A stretch of DNA of 64,000 nucleotides from Microbacterium neungamense (GCF_024971095.1 NZ_CP069717.1:1364001-1428000); one strand, 5' to 3'. Shown: positions 21,085-30,369, numbered from the stretch's first letter. Notes: a model not told the origin generated them from the letters alone. Program-made: numbers and translations.

Positions 21085-22437
21085 ATGCCCGAGACCGCAC
21101 TGCCGAGCCGCCACACGCTCGGCGAGAGACTGGACGTCCTGCCGTTCACCCGGCGCCACCTGCGGGTGCTGACCGGGTCGGGCATCGGCTGGGCGCTGGA
21201 CGCGATGGACGTCGGGCTGATCTCGTTCATCATCGCCGTGCTCATCCGAGAATGGTCGCTGACCCCGGCGGAGTCGGGATGGATCGCCTCGATCGGGTTC
21301 GTCGGAATGGCCGTCGGCGCAAGCCTCGGCGGGCTCCTCGCCGACCGGCTCGGACGTCGGCAGGTGTTCGCGATCACCCTGCTGGTGTACGGGATCGCCA
21401 CCGGCGCCAGCGCGCTGGTGGGCGGGGTGGCCTTGCTGCTCGTGCTCCGCTTCTTCGTCGGGCTCGGGCTGGGCGCCGAACTGCCGGTGGCGTCCACCTA
21501 TGTCAGCGAGTTCGCGCCGACCGCGATCCGCGGCCGGATGATCGTGATCCTGGAGGCGTTCTGGGCCCTGGGATGGACGGCGGCGGCGCTGATCGGCTAC
21601 CTGGTGATCCCGGCATCCGCCGACGGCTGGCGCTGGGCGTTCCTCATCGGCGCCGTGCCCGCCGTGTATGCGCTCGTCGTGCGCTGGGGACTGCCGGAGT
21701 CCCCACGCTGGCTGGCGTCGCGCGGCCGCCTGGCGGAGGCGGAGCGCATCGTCGAGGGGCTGGAGTCCTCCGCCGGGGTCGTGGAGCAGCCCCGCATCCG
21801 CACCGTGCCGTCCCGCCGCTCCCTCGCCGACACCGCCGGGGGCCGGCTCGGCGTGCTCTGGTCGGCGGAGTTCCGTCTGCGCACCGCGTGCATCTGGCTG
21901 GTGTGGCTGTGCGTGAACTTCGCCTACTACGGCGCGTTCATCTGGATCCCGAGCATCCTGGTCGCCGCCGGGTACGACCTCGTGCGCTCCTTCGGATTCA
22001 CGCTCGTCATCACCCTCGCTCAGCTGCCCGGCTACGCGGTCGCGGCCTGGCTGATCGAGGTGTGGGGACGCCGTGCCACGCTGTCGGTGTTCCTCGCCGG
22101 CTCCGCCGCGTCGGCGGTGCTGTTCGGCACGGCCACCGGCGAGGGCGCCATCATCGCCACCGGCATGGCGCTGTCGTTCTTCAACCTCGGCGCCTGGGGC
22201 GCCCTGTACGCGATCACCCCGGAGATCTATCCGACCTCGGTGCGGGCGACGGGGGCGGGCTGGGCGGCCGGCGTCGGTCGGATCGCCTCCATCGTCGCAC
22301 CGCTCACCGTGCCGGTGCTGCTGCAGGCCGGGGGAGCGCCGCTCACCTTCGCGGTCTTCGCCGGGTTCTTCGTGGTCGCCGCGGCGGCGGCGTGGGGCCT
22401 GGCCGACCGGCGGGGCGCCGCGCTCGACGACCGCTGA
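21085..22437 (+). CDS. MFS transporter, sugar/aromatic-acid symporter-like
   Basis: The 450-aa protein has 12 predicted membrane helices. The MFS signature after helix 2 is GGLLADRLGRRQVF, with GLGLGAELPVASTYVSEFAP near helix 4, and a matching repeat in the second half. The PESPRWL motif after helix 6 and the ELPVA segment resemble the metabolite:H+ and sugar porter branches. The substrate is unknown. ATG 21085 is preferred over an upstream GTG (21052) because of the -10 spacing. Confidence 0.88.
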   Translation: MPETALPSRHTLGERLDVLPFTRRHLRVLTGSGIGWALDAMDVGLISFIIAVLIREWSLTPAESGWIASIGFVGMAVGASLGGLLADRLGRRQVFAITLLVYGIATGASALVGGVALLLVLRFFVGLGLGAELPVASTYVSEFAPTAIRGRMIVILEAFWALGWTAAALIGYLVIPASADGWRWAFLIGAVPAVYALVVRWGLPESPRWLASRGRLAEAERIVEGLESSAGVVEQPRIRTVPSRRSLADTAGGRLGVLWSAEFRLRTACIWLVWLCVNFAYYGAFIWIPSILVAAGYDLVRSFGFTLVITLAQLPGYAVAAWLIEVWGRRATLSVFLAGSAASAVLFGTATGEGAIIATGMALSFFNLGAWGALYAITPEIYPTSVRATGAGWAAGVGRIASIVAPLTVPVLLQAGGAPLTFAVFAGFFVVAAAAAWGLADRRGAALDDR

Positions 22438-22449
22438 CGGCCGACGCAA

Positions 22450-22455
22450 TAGGCT
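22450..22455 (+). promoter_or_regulatory. -10 box of a leaderless SGNH hydrolase promoter
   Basis: TAGGCT lies 6 nt before ATG 22462. The sequence between has no Shine-Dalgarno match. Confidence 0.5.
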
Positions 22456-22461
22456 GGCGGC

Positions 22462-23217
22462 ATGGCTGCAGTGCGGTACGTCGCGATCGGCGACTCCTTC
22501 ACCGAGGGCGTCGGCGACGAGCTGCCCGACGGGCGCGTGCGCGGCTGGGCGGATCTCGTCGCGCAGGGCTGGGCGGATGCTCTCGGCGAACCGGTCCAGT
22601 ACGCCAACCTGGCGATCCGCGGACGACTGGCCTGGCCGATCGTGCAGGAGCAGCTGGAGCCGGCGCTGGCGCTGCACCCGACCCATCTGTCCTTCAACGG
22701 CGGCGGCAACGACATGCTGCGGCCGAAGGCCGACATGGAGCACATCGCGGACGCGTTCTCCCACGTGCTGCGCCGCTGCGACGAGGAGGGCGTGACCCTC
22801 ATCCTGCTCTCCGGCGCGAACCCGAGCGCGCAGCTGCCGATGGGCCGGCTGATCCAGCGCCGCGGCGACGAGCTGTCCGCCGCAGTGCTGCGGCGGATCG
22901 CCGACCGGCCGGATGTGATCCGAGCCCTGAACTGGCCCGACACCGTGCTGTCCGGACCGGAGTACTGGTCGGAGGACCGGCTGCACATGAACGCGAACGG
23001 GCACCACCGGGTCGCCGCCCGTGTGCTGCACGCCCTCGGCTTGGAGCCGCCGGCGGAGTGGTGGGCGCCCGCCGCGCATCCGGAGGCCCGCCCCGGCGGC
23101 CTCGAGTACTATCGCCGGCACGTCGCGCCGTGGGTGCGGCGGCGGCTGACCGGCACGTCCTCCGGCGACGGTCGCGCCGCGAAGCACCCCACGTGGGTGG
23201 AGCGGACGCCGCGATGA
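22462..23217 (+). CDS. SGNH/GDSL-family hydrolase
   Basis: The 251-aa protein has the SGNH blocks in order: block I YVAIGDSFTEG (nucleophile Ser), the block III Asn in FNGGGNDML, and the C-terminal DRLHMNANGHHRVA carrying the Asp-His pair. There is no signal peptide, so it is an intracellular esterase or lipase-like enzyme of unknown substrate. Its stop overlaps the ATG of the next gene by four bases. Confidence 0.9.
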   Translation: MAAVRYVAIGDSFTEGVGDELPDGRVRGWADLVAQGWADALGEPVQYANLAIRGRLAWPIVQEQLEPALALHPTHLSFNGGGNDMLRPKADMEHIADAFSHVLRRCDEEGVTLILLSGANPSAQLPMGRLIQRRGDELSAAVLRRIADRPDVIRALNWPDTVLSGPEYWSEDRLHMNANGHHRVAARVLHALGLEPPAEWWAPAAHPEARPGGLEYYRRHVAPWVRRRLTGTSSGDGRAAKHPTWVERTPR

Positions 23218-23817
23218 GCCGGACGCCGGGACGGCGCCTGACGCGCCGGATCACGCAGCTGATCGTCGGGGTGTTCCTGTACGGCATCGGGATCGCGTTC
23301 ATCGTCCGCGGGGCGATCGGCGCGGCGCCGTGGGACGTGCTCACACAGGGACTGGCGAACCACCTGCCGCTGAGCTTCGGCGTGATCACCGTGCTGGTGA
23401 GCGTGGTGGTGCTGGTGCTGTGGATCCCGATCGGTCAGCGGCTCGGGATCGGCACGCTCGTCAATGATCGGCGCGCACTTCGGTCCCGGTCCGCGCGACG
23501 GCCTGATGACCGGCCTGCACAGTCGCACCGGCCTCCCGATCTGGGTCGTGCGCACGGCGATCGAGGTGACCGTGGTGGCGGTCGGCTGGGTGCTGGGCGG
23601 GAACCTCGGCATCGGCACCGTGGTGTTCGCGCTGCTCGTGGGGCCCCTGTGCCAGTTCTTCCTGCACGTGTTCACCGTGCCGCTGCCCGTGGATGCCGCC
23701 GAGGCGCCGAACGGTCCGCGCACCGGCGGGACTCCGGGGGTCGCCGGACTCACGACCGCCGGCGCGGCTTCTCCGTGTCCAGACCCATGCGGATCCGGGT
23801 GCGCTTGCGCTCGATGA
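23214..23817 (+). pseudogene. YczE/YitT-type membrane protein gene with an internal deletion and frameshift
   Basis: The first frame (from ATG 23214) reads as the N-terminal half of a YczE-type membrane protein: VGVFLYGIGIAFIVRGAIGA, then LGIGTLVN. At about 23463-23467 it passes directly into the family's later segment in another frame, reading IGAHFGPGPRDGLMTG and continuing with further membrane helices. From memory of the family, some 45-50 residues between these segments are missing. The remnant overlaps the SGNH gene by 4 bases at its start and the convergent MFS gene at its end. Real decay or an assembly deletion are both possible. Confidence 0.75.
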
Positions 23818-25081
23818 CGATGAAGGTCGCCCCGAGCAGCCACAGCGGCACCTGGGTGAGGAACGCCAGGCGGAACGCCTCCAGGGAGTAGGTGTCCGGG
23901 GTCCCGGCGCCCTGCAGGTCGAGGGTGAGTCCGATCAGGAAGATCGCGATGAGGGCCGCCAGGAACCCGCCGGCGTTCGTGACGCCGGTGGCGGTGCTGA
24001 GCCGATGCGCCGGGTTGTGCGTGCGGGCGTGATCGAACGCGATCATGGATGCCGGCCCGCCCGCCGCGAGCGCGACGATGAGGACGACGAGGAGCCAGAG
24101 CGGCGCCGGTCCGGGCCAGGCGATCACGGCGACCCACGCCAGCAGCTGCACGGCGACGGTCGGCAGCACCAGCGCCAGCGACCGGCGGGTGGGGATGCGT
24201 CTGGACAGTTCGCCCAGCAGCGGGCCGAACAGCATGCCGGCGACCACGAACAGCGACAGCAGCCCCGCCGCTGCGGGGGTGGTCAGACCCTCGCCGGCGG
24301 TGAGGAACGGCATGCCCCACAGCAGCACGAAGGCCGTGCCCGCGAACGGGGTGGTGAAATGCGACCAGAACGCCAGGCGGGTGCCGGGGTGCGCCCAGGC
24401 GGCGCGGATGCCGACGCCGGTGTCGATCGCGGAGGTGACCACGCGGACCACCCCGGTCTCGGTGTTCACCGACACGTCGGCGGCGCGCTGACGCGGGTGG
24501 TTGCGGATGACCAGCCAGACCAGGATGGCGAACAGGACGCCGAGACCGGCGACGCTGCCGAAGGTGATCGTCCAGGTGGTGGCGTGCAGCAGCGCCGCCA
24601 CCGGGATGAGGGCGACGAGCTGGCCGGTCTGACCGATGATGCCGGTGAACTGCACCATCACCGGCCCGCGCTGCGCGGGGAACCAGGTCGCGACCAGACG
24701 CAGCGCCGCCGGGAAGACGGCCGCGTCCCCGGCGCCGAGCAGCACGCGGGCCACGAGGGCGATGCCGATGCTGGGGGACAGCGCCATCACGAGCTGGCCG
24801 AGGGCCATCAGCACCATCCCGATCGCCATGATCGGCCGGGAGCCGTGCCGGTCGAGCAGGATGCCGATGGGGATCTGCGCACCGCCGTACACCGCCAGCT
24901 GCACCACCGCGAAGAGCGACAGCGTCGCCGCATCCGCGTGGAACCGCTCGGCGGCGTCGACGCCGACCGCACTCAGCGAGGCGCGATTCGTGATCGCGAG
25001 CACGTACGCCGCGACCGCGACGATCCAGATGACCCACGCGCGCCACCCCGGCTCGGAGCGGAGGAGAGGCGTTGCGGTCAC
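23750..25081 (-). CDS. MFS transporter
   Basis: The 443-aa protein has 12 predicted helices. The MFS loop is IGILLDRHGSRPIMAIG, followed by ALSPSIGIALVARVLLGAGDAAVFPAALRLVATWFP, which resembles the anion:cation/hexuronate branch. The GTG start (25081) has a GGAGGG ribosome site close upstream. The C-terminal tail is basic (ERKRTRIRMGLDTEKPRRRS). No neighbouring catabolic gene hints at the substrate. It is divergent from dinB. Confidence 0.85.
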   Translation of the reverse strand: MTATPLLRSEPGWRAWVIWIVAVAAYVLAITNRASLSAVGVDAAERFHADAATLSLFAVVQLAVYGGAQIPIGILLDRHGSRPIMAIGMVLMALGQLVMALSPSIGIALVARVLLGAGDAAVFPAALRLVATWFPAQRGPVMVQFTGIIGQTGQLVALIPVAALLHATTWTITFGSVAGLGVLFAILVWLVIRNHPRQRAADVSVNTETGVVRVVTSAIDTGVGIRAAWAHPGTRLAFWSHFTTPFAGTAFVLLWGMPFLTAGEGLTTPAAAGLLSLFVVAGMLFGPLLGELSRRIPTRRSLALVLPTVAVQLLAWVAVIAWPGPAPLWLLVVLIVALAAGGPASMIAFDHARTHNPAHRLSTATGVTNAGGFLAALIAIFLIGLTLDLQGAGTPDTYSLEAFRLAFLTQVPLWLLGATFIVIERKRTRIRMGLDTEKPRRRS

Positions 25082-25180
25082 CCCTCCACGGTAGTACGCG
25101 GGAGCTCGGCGACGACGCCGTGTCGGCGGCCCGTGGTCGGCTTCCGTGACAAGGCCGGGGAAGGAGGGCAGACTCGTGAC

Positions 25181-26263
25181 ATGACCGCGGATCCCTGGGT
25201 GCTCCACGTCGACATGGATCAGTTCATCGCGGCGGTCGAGGTGCTGCGGCGCCCCGAGCTCGCCGGGCGCCCGGTCATCGTCGGCGGGCACGGCGACCCC
25301 GCCGAGCGGGCGGTGGTCTCGACGGCCTCGTACGAGGCGAGGGCATACGGCATCGGCTCGGGGATGCCGTTGAAGATCGCGGCACGCAAAGCGCCGGAGG
25401 ATGCCGTCTTCCTGCCCGTCGACCATGCGGCCTACGAGGCGGCGTCGGCTGAGGTGATGGCCACCCTGCGCGCGCTGCCCGGCGTCGTCCTGGAGGTCAT
25501 CGGCTGGGACGAGTGCTTCCTCGGCGTGACGACCGAGGACCCGGAGGCCGTCGCGCGCGAGGCGCAGCGGGCGGTGCTCGAGGCGACGGCGCTGCACTGC
25601 TCCGTCGGGATCGGCGACAACAAGGTGCGCGCCAAGATCGCCACCGGGTTCGGCAAGCCCCGCGGGATCTTCCGCCTCACCGACGCGAACTGGTTCGAGG
25701 TGATGGGGGAGCGGTCGACGCGTGAGCTGTGGGGGATCGGCTCCCGCGTGCAGAAGCGGCTGGCAGACCACGGCATCCGCACCGTGCGCGAGCTGGCGGA
25801 CGCCGACCGCGACGAGCTCGTCGCCGAATTCGGGCCGAGGATGGGGCTCTGGTACCACGACCTGGGCTTCGGCAGGGGTCCCGTCACCGTCGACGACACA
25901 CCGTGGGTCGCGCGCAGCCACAGCCGGGAGACGACCTACCAGCGGAACCTGACGACCGTCGCCGAGGTCGCGGACGCCGTCCGGGTGCTGGCGGGTCAGG
26001 CGTTCGACGACTGCCGTGCCGAGGGCCGGCCGATCATCCGGGTGCACCTCAAGGTGCGGTACGCGCCGTTCGAGACGAAAACCGTCGGGCGCAAGCTCGC
26101 CGAGCCGACCACCCACCGCGTGACGTTCGTCGCCGCGGCACTGGACCTCGCCGCCGGGCTCGACCCGACGCGGGAGGTGCGGCTGCTCGGCGTGCGCGCG
26201 GAGATGAGCATGCCCGACGGCGGAGACCCGGTCGAACGGACCCCGGTGCGCGGCCGCATCTGA
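25181..26263 (+). CDS. dinB: DNA polymerase IV (Y family)
   Basis: This translesion polymerase is 360 aa long. The palm motifs are VLHVDMDQFIAAVE (first metal Asp) and VIGWDECFLGV, where the second carboxylate motif reads WDE instead of the usual SxDE. SVGIGDNKVRAKIATGFGKPRG is the fingers/palm junction. An HhH region (GIGSRVQKRLADHGIRTVREL) and a little-finger domain follow. The protein is somewhat short and lacks an evident C-terminal beta-clamp peptide. A CAGACT box 6 nt before the ATG may be a -10. Confidence 0.9.
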   Translation: MTADPWVLHVDMDQFIAAVEVLRRPELAGRPVIVGGHGDPAERAVVSTASYEARAYGIGSGMPLKIAARKAPEDAVFLPVDHAAYEAASAEVMATLRALPGVVLEVIGWDECFLGVTTEDPEAVAREAQRAVLEATALHCSVGIGDNKVRAKIATGFGKPRGIFRLTDANWFEVMGERSTRELWGIGSRVQKRLADHGIRTVRELADADRDELVAEFGPRMGLWYHDLGFGRGPVTVDDTPWVARSHSRETTYQRNLTTVAEVADAVRVLAGQAFDDCRAEGRPIIRVHLKVRYAPFETKTVGRKLAEPTTHRVTFVAAALDLAAGLDPTREVRLLGVRAEMSMPDGGDPVERTPVRGRI

Positions 26264-26269
26264 TCCGTG

Positions 26270-27115
26270 CTACGGCGCCTCGTCGGCCGTGACCGCGGCG
26301 TCGTCCCGCGCGGCCTCGGCGCCGGTCGCCATACCCTGCACGAACCGCACGATCTCGCCGGCGACCTCCCACGGCGCGGTGTGCTGCACGAGGTGCGGAT
26401 GCCCGGGGATCTCCGACGTCCGGGCGAGCGGCGCGCGCCGTTGCAGGCGTGCGCACCACGCCGGTCCCGCGATCGGATCCCGCCCGCCGCGGAGGATCAG
26501 CAGCGGGCGGGGGAGCAGCAGGACGCGCTCCTCGATGGGGTAGCTGAGCATGTGGCGCAGCTGGCTGCTGTACCAGCGGGGTCCGCAACGCAGGTATTCC
26601 GTGAGGACGCGCGCGTACGCGGACGGCGGCTCCCGCAGGCAGTCGAGTGCCAACGCCCGCGCCTGAGCGCCGGCCGTACGGTGCCGGTCGTCGACGACCG
26701 GCCCGATCGCGACGACGTGCGAGACGAGATCGGGCCGCTGCACACCGAGCTCGACGACCCACTGCGTGCCCATGGAGTCGCCGACGGCGACCAGCCGGCC
26801 GGCACCGAGCCCGCCGGCACCGAGCCGGTCGGCACCGAGCCGGTCGGCACCGAGCCGGTCCAGCGCCTGTCCGAGCAGCCGGGACATCTCCGGCACGTCC
26901 GGCGACCACGGCGGGCGGGGGAGCCCGCCGAATCCGGGCAGGTCGACGGTATGCACCGTGTGCTCCGCCGCAAGGACGCCGTGCAGCCGCGAGAACAGCC
27001 GGTGGGAGATGCCGATCCCGTGCACGAGCAGGAAGGCGACCGAGGATTCCGGGTGGAGGGAGGAGAACACCCGGAACCTCTGGCCCTGCAGGTCCACGTC
27101 GCGCACGGTCGGCAT
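26270..27115 (-). CDS. Alpha/beta-fold hydrolase
   Basis: The 281-aa product has the hydrolase fold motifs: oxyanion segment LLVHGIGISHRLF, nucleophile elbow GDSMGTQ, acid LILRGGRDPI and the C-terminal His in IPGHPHLVQH. Before the nucleophile is a four-unit repeat rich in LGADR caused by a 15-bp DNA repeat. The start is uncertain: ATG 27115 gives the best N-terminus (MPTVRDVDLQG), but an upstream in-frame start at 27184 exists. Its stop lies 6 bases from the dinB stop, so the two converge. Confidence 0.8.
   Translation of the reverse strand: MPTVRDVDLQGQRFRVFSSLHPESSVAFLLVHGIGISHRLFSRLHGVLAAEHTVHTVDLPGFGGLPRPPWSPDVPEMSRLLGQALDRLGADRLGADRLGAGGLGAGRLVAVGDSMGTQWVVELGVQRPDLVSHVVAIGPVVDDRHRTAGAQARALALDCLREPPSAYARVLTEYLRCGPRWYSSQLRHMLSYPIEERVLLLPRPLLILRGGRDPIAGPAWCARLQRRAPLARTSEIPGHPHLVQHTAPWEVAGEIVRFVQGMATGAEAARDDAAVTADEAP
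26801..26860. repeat. 15-bp tandem repeat, four units, inside the hydrolase gene
   Basis: The unit GGCACCGAGCCGGTC is present three times exactly (26816-26860) and once with two changes (26801-26815). Being 15 bp, changes in copy number keep the reading frame and alter the LGADR-type peptide repeat just before the catalytic Ser. Confidence 0.9.
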
Positions 27116-27227
27116 GGACCGATCATGGCGGCGCGGCGGACGCCGGTCGACGGGGTGGACGTGCGGCCCGTGAGGCGATAGCACCCCGACGTGCTCAGGT
27201 TGCCGCCCCGGCGGGGCGCGGGCACTC

Positions 27228-27233
27228 TACGCT
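27228..27233 (+). promoter_or_regulatory. -10 box before the PAP2-kinase gene
   Basis: TACGCT lies 6 nt before ATG 27240, without a ribosome site: the leaderless pattern. Confidence 0.4.
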
Positions 27234-27239
27234 CAGAAG

Positions 27240-28808
27240 ATGGGCATGCTCGCTCGACCGCTGGTGGCGCTGCGCCGCATCCGCATCCTGCCGCGCTGGG
27301 TGCGCCGCATGGATGCGCGCGCCGCCGCGGCGATCAACGGCCACCGGCACCTGCCCTCGCTCGACCGCGCTCTGGCACGCCTTTCCCACCTCGCCGACCG
27401 CAGCGGGCTGTGGATCGCCCTGTCGGTCGTGCTGTATCTCAGCGGCGGCAGGCGCCGGAGGGCGGCGGTACGGGGCGTCGGCTCGCTCGTGGTCGGCAGC
27501 GCGATCGCGAACCTCATCGGCAAGCGGATCTTCGGGGGAGACCGGCCGCTGCTCAAGGACGTCCCGGTGCCGCGGAGGCTGAAGCGGATGCCGACGTCGG
27601 CGTCCTTCCCGTCGGGGCATTCCGCCTCGGCCGCGGCCTTCGTCACCGGCGTCGCCCTGGAGTCGCCGCCCAGCGGCGCCGTCCTGGCGCCGCTGGGCGC
27701 GGCGGTGGCCTACTCGCGGCTGCACACCGGGGCGCACTGGCTCTCGGACGTGATCGGGGGAGTGGCGCTCGGCTCGGCCGTCGCGGTCGGCGGACGGATG
27801 CTCGTGCCGGCGCCGCCTCGTGTCGACACCGAGCCCTCGGCGCCGGAGATCGCGCTGCCCGCCCTCGCCCGCTGCGGCCGGACCCGGTCGACTTCCTGTC
27901 GGCGGAGGCGCCCGCCGCCCGCGTCCACGTGCTGGAGGAGGGGGACGACATCGCCGCGCTCGTCCGCGACGCCGTCGCGTCCTCCTCACCGCCCCGCGTC
28001 CTCGGCGTGTGGGGCGGTGACGGTTCGGTGGCGGCGGTGGCGGATGCCGCGCGTCGCGTGGGCCTGCCGCTGCTCGTGCTTCCGGGCGGCACGTTCAACC
28101 ATTTCGCGCGCACGGCCGGGGTGCCCACGATCGAGGACGGGATCGAGGCGCTGCGGACGGGATCGAGGCGCTGCGGGCGGGATCCGGTCGGCGGGTGGAT
28201 GTCGCCGAGCTCACCATCGACGGGCAGCAGCCGCTCACGGTGCTGAATGCGGCACCGTCGGCGTGTATCCCGACTTCGTCGCCGAGCGGGAGGCGATGGA
28301 GAACCATCTCGGCAAGCCCGTCGCGGCGCTGATCGCCGCGATCAAGGTGCTGGCGGGGGCCGACACGATCGATGTGCGCGTCGACGGCCGGACGGCGAAG
28401 GTATGGTCGGTGGCGGTCGCGGCGGGGGAGAACTCCTCGGTGTCGATGGTGCCGCTGCAGCGCCGGCGCCTCGACGACGCGGTGCTCGACGTGCGCGTCC
28501 TGCACGCTCGCGGTCGGATGCCGCGCCTGCGAGGACTCGTCGCCCTGGCCTTCGGCGTCCGGGCATCCGCCGTGCTCGATCGCGTGCCCTGGCGCGCCCG
28601 CCTGGCCACGATCGAGGCGTACAGCACTGTGCAGCCGTCCCGTATCCCGGCCATGACGATTCAGGATGGTGCAGAGGCCGCGCCGACGTCGACGGACGTC
28701 TACGCGGTCGTGTACGTCCCCACGTCGGTCGGGGAGTACACGATCGAGCTGCGCCGCGACGACCCCTCCGCTGCGTGGGGTGTGACGCGCTTCCAGCCCT
28801 CGAACTGA
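27240..28808 (+). pseudogene. PAP2 phosphatase-diacylglycerol kinase fusion with three frame lesions
   Basis: The N-terminal part is a PAP2 phosphatase with the three motifs KRIFGGDRP, SFPSGHSAS and SRLHTGAHWLSD. The C-terminal part is a lipid kinase catalytic domain (GVWGGDGSVAAVADA, LPGGTFNHFART, GTVGVYPDFVAERE). The frame changes near 27870-27890, where the nucleotide-loop start is missing. It changes again at 28141-28180, where a 20-bp segment is duplicated, and near 28243, where one G of a GGG seems lost. Undoing these gives one fusion protein of a kind known in actinobacteria. The coding quality of all parts suggests recent lesions or sequence errors. Confidence 0.75.
28141..28180. repeat. 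20-bp tandem duplication within the kinase domain
   Basis: GATCGAGGCGCTGCGGACGG (28141-28160) is followed directly by the same 20 bases with one change (28161-28180). Twenty is not a multiple of three, so the duplication by itself explains the second frame change of the gene. Confidence 0.9.
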
Positions 28809-28825
28809 TCCAGGAGAGGACAACG

Positions 28826-29104
28826 GTGTCTGTCTACGACCACGACGTCATCACCCGCGCTCGGATCGTTCGGGAGCGCCTGGCGCAGCTGCGGGTGCAT
28901 CAGACGAAGGAGCGGCAGCGCCTCCACGCGCTCGCCCTGCAAGAACTCCTCGACGCGGGGTATTCGACGCGAGAGGCCGGCGAACTGCTCGGCCTATCCC
29001 GCACGTACTTGCACCGCGTCGCTACGGGGCCGGTGGAGCCGCCCGAGGAGCGCCCCGAGTTCGAGGAGATCGACGCCGCGGTGGACCAATATGTGCTCGG
29101 CTGA
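28826..29104 (+). CDS. Small helix-turn-helix protein of unknown role
   Basis: The 92-aa protein starts at GTG 28826 behind a strong ribosome site (AGGAGAGGA, 28812-28820). It has an N-terminal helical, charged region and an HTH segment YSTREAGELLGLSRTYLHRV (about residues 47-66), then an acidic tail. It could be a DNA-binding regulator or the antitoxin of an unseen partner. The next gene (zeta toxin, -) converges on it across a bidirectional terminator. I do not recognise a named family. Confidence 0.65.
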   Translation: MSVYDHDVITRARIVRERLAQLRVHQTKERQRLHALALQELLDAGYSTREAGELLGLSRTYLHRVATGPVEPPEERPEFEEIDAAVDQYVLG

Positions 29105-29197
29105 TCCACGATCAGCGGATTGGAGGATTCACACAGCGCCACGACCAGCTGCTCGGCTGTGACCTTCCGACAAGATGCCGGCGGAGCTCACGCAGCG

Positions 29198-29246
29198 AAA
29201 CCCACAAAGTGCCCTCCTCGCGATCGCGGGGAGGGCACTGGGGTTT
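29198..29246. terminator. Bidirectional terminator between the HTH gene and the zeta toxin
   Basis: A 15-bp stem (29208-29222 with 29225-29239, 14/15 plus one G-T) is extended by AAACCC/GGGTTT arms at 29198-29203 and 29241-29246, so both strands have a T-rich end. It sits between converging genes. Confidence 0.8.
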
Positions 29247-29268
29247 GTAGGGTGCGGACAGGGCGGGG

Positions 29269-30369
29269 TCAGCGGTCCAGACCGCGCCCGCGATCGCGCC
29301 TCTTGGCGACGTCGTGCGCGATGGTCGTTGCCTCGGCGTCCTTGGCGCTGCGGGCGGCGAGATCGCCGCGCGTGCGCTTGGGACCGTGGTCGACGTCGAC
29401 GCCCCACCAGCGCGCATGATCCTTGCTCGTCGACCTACCGGACGATGCAGCGGGGATCTGGGCGGCCGCCACGCTTTCCCGAGCTGCGGTGCGCTGGGCC
29501 GGCTCGTGCGTGTGCCGGATGATCTCGCCGGATGCGGCCGCCAGGCGCCGCATCGTCTCGTGGAGATCTTCGGCCACGTGGGGGAGGCGTGAGACTCGGG
29601 CGGCCGCCAGAACGAACTCACGCACCCACGCGCGGCCGTCGCGACTGGTCATCGCGGAGGCGCTGCGGCCGGCCTCGATCGCGCGGCGCGCATCGGCGGC
29701 CGCGGTCTGGGCGACGTCGGTCGTCACGGTGCGGTCGTAGAGGACGCGCTGCGTGCGCGTGGTGACCGTGATCCGGTCGACGAGCCCACGGGCCACCAGC
29801 TGCTCCACGGTGACGGGCATGGCCTCGTAGGCGGCCTCGTGCGCCGCTGAGGGCGTCCACCGGTTCTGATCGTTGCCGGCGGCCTCCCCGAGGTAGCGGC
29901 TCACGGTGCCGAGGGCGGAGACGGCGCCAGGGACGGCGAGCACGTGCGCCTCGACTCGATAGCCCTGCGCACGGAACGCGGCCGCGGTGGACTCGACCAC
30001 CGGCAGCTGTCGCATCGTCGTCTCCAGGATGACGCTGCGGCGTTCGGCGCGGAGGTAGTCGGCGGCCATGCCGACCCACGCGCCGGAGGCCTGCGCGGTG
30101 ACGTGCGGCATCGCGAGCGGGTCGGTGCGCATCAGATCCCGATAGTCGGGATGGAATCTCCGGAAGTCGTCACCGATGACGGGAACCGCACCGGGCCGCT
30201 CGCTGTGCACGTCCGCGATCGCGCGGGACTTGCCCGCTCCTGGCTGGGCGCCGACGAACACCACGGAGGGGTGCAGCTCGGCGGCGCCGGCTGCGGTCAG
30301 CGTGGGCGCAATGTCGCGATCGAAGATCTCGCGCAGCTCGTCCGCGCTGAGATCGTCCCTCCAGCTCAC
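29269..30369 (-). CDS. Zeta-type toxin (UDP-GlcNAc kinase-like)
   Basis: The 366-aa protein has a P-loop FVGAQPGAGKS (about residues 38-48), followed by VIGDDFRRFHPDY, the substrate-side acidic segment of zeta/PezT toxins. Zeta toxins phosphorylate UDP-N-acetylglucosamine and block wall synthesis. A long C-terminal part (about 220-366) ends in a basic, Arg-rich tail. The GTG start overlaps the antitoxin stop by four bases (GTGA). A longer frame upstream (30468) is shadow within the antitoxin. Confidence 0.85.
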   Translation of the reverse strand: MSWRDDLSADELREIFDRDIAPTLTAAGAAELHPSVVFVGAQPGAGKSRAIADVHSERPGAVPVIGDDFRRFHPDYRDLMRTDPLAMPHVTAQASGAWVGMAADYLRAERRSVILETTMRQLPVVESTAAAFRAQGYRVEAHVLAVPGAVSALGTVSRYLGEAAGNDQNRWTPSAAHEAAYEAMPVTVEQLVARGLVDRITVTTRTQRVLYDRTVTTDVAQTAAADARRAIEAGRSASAMTSRDGRAWVREFVLAAARVSRLPHVAEDLHETMRRLAAASGEIIRHTHEPAQRTAARESVAAAQIPAASSGRSTSKDHARWWGVDVDHGPKRTRGDLAARSAKDAEATTIAHDVAKRRDRGRGLDR

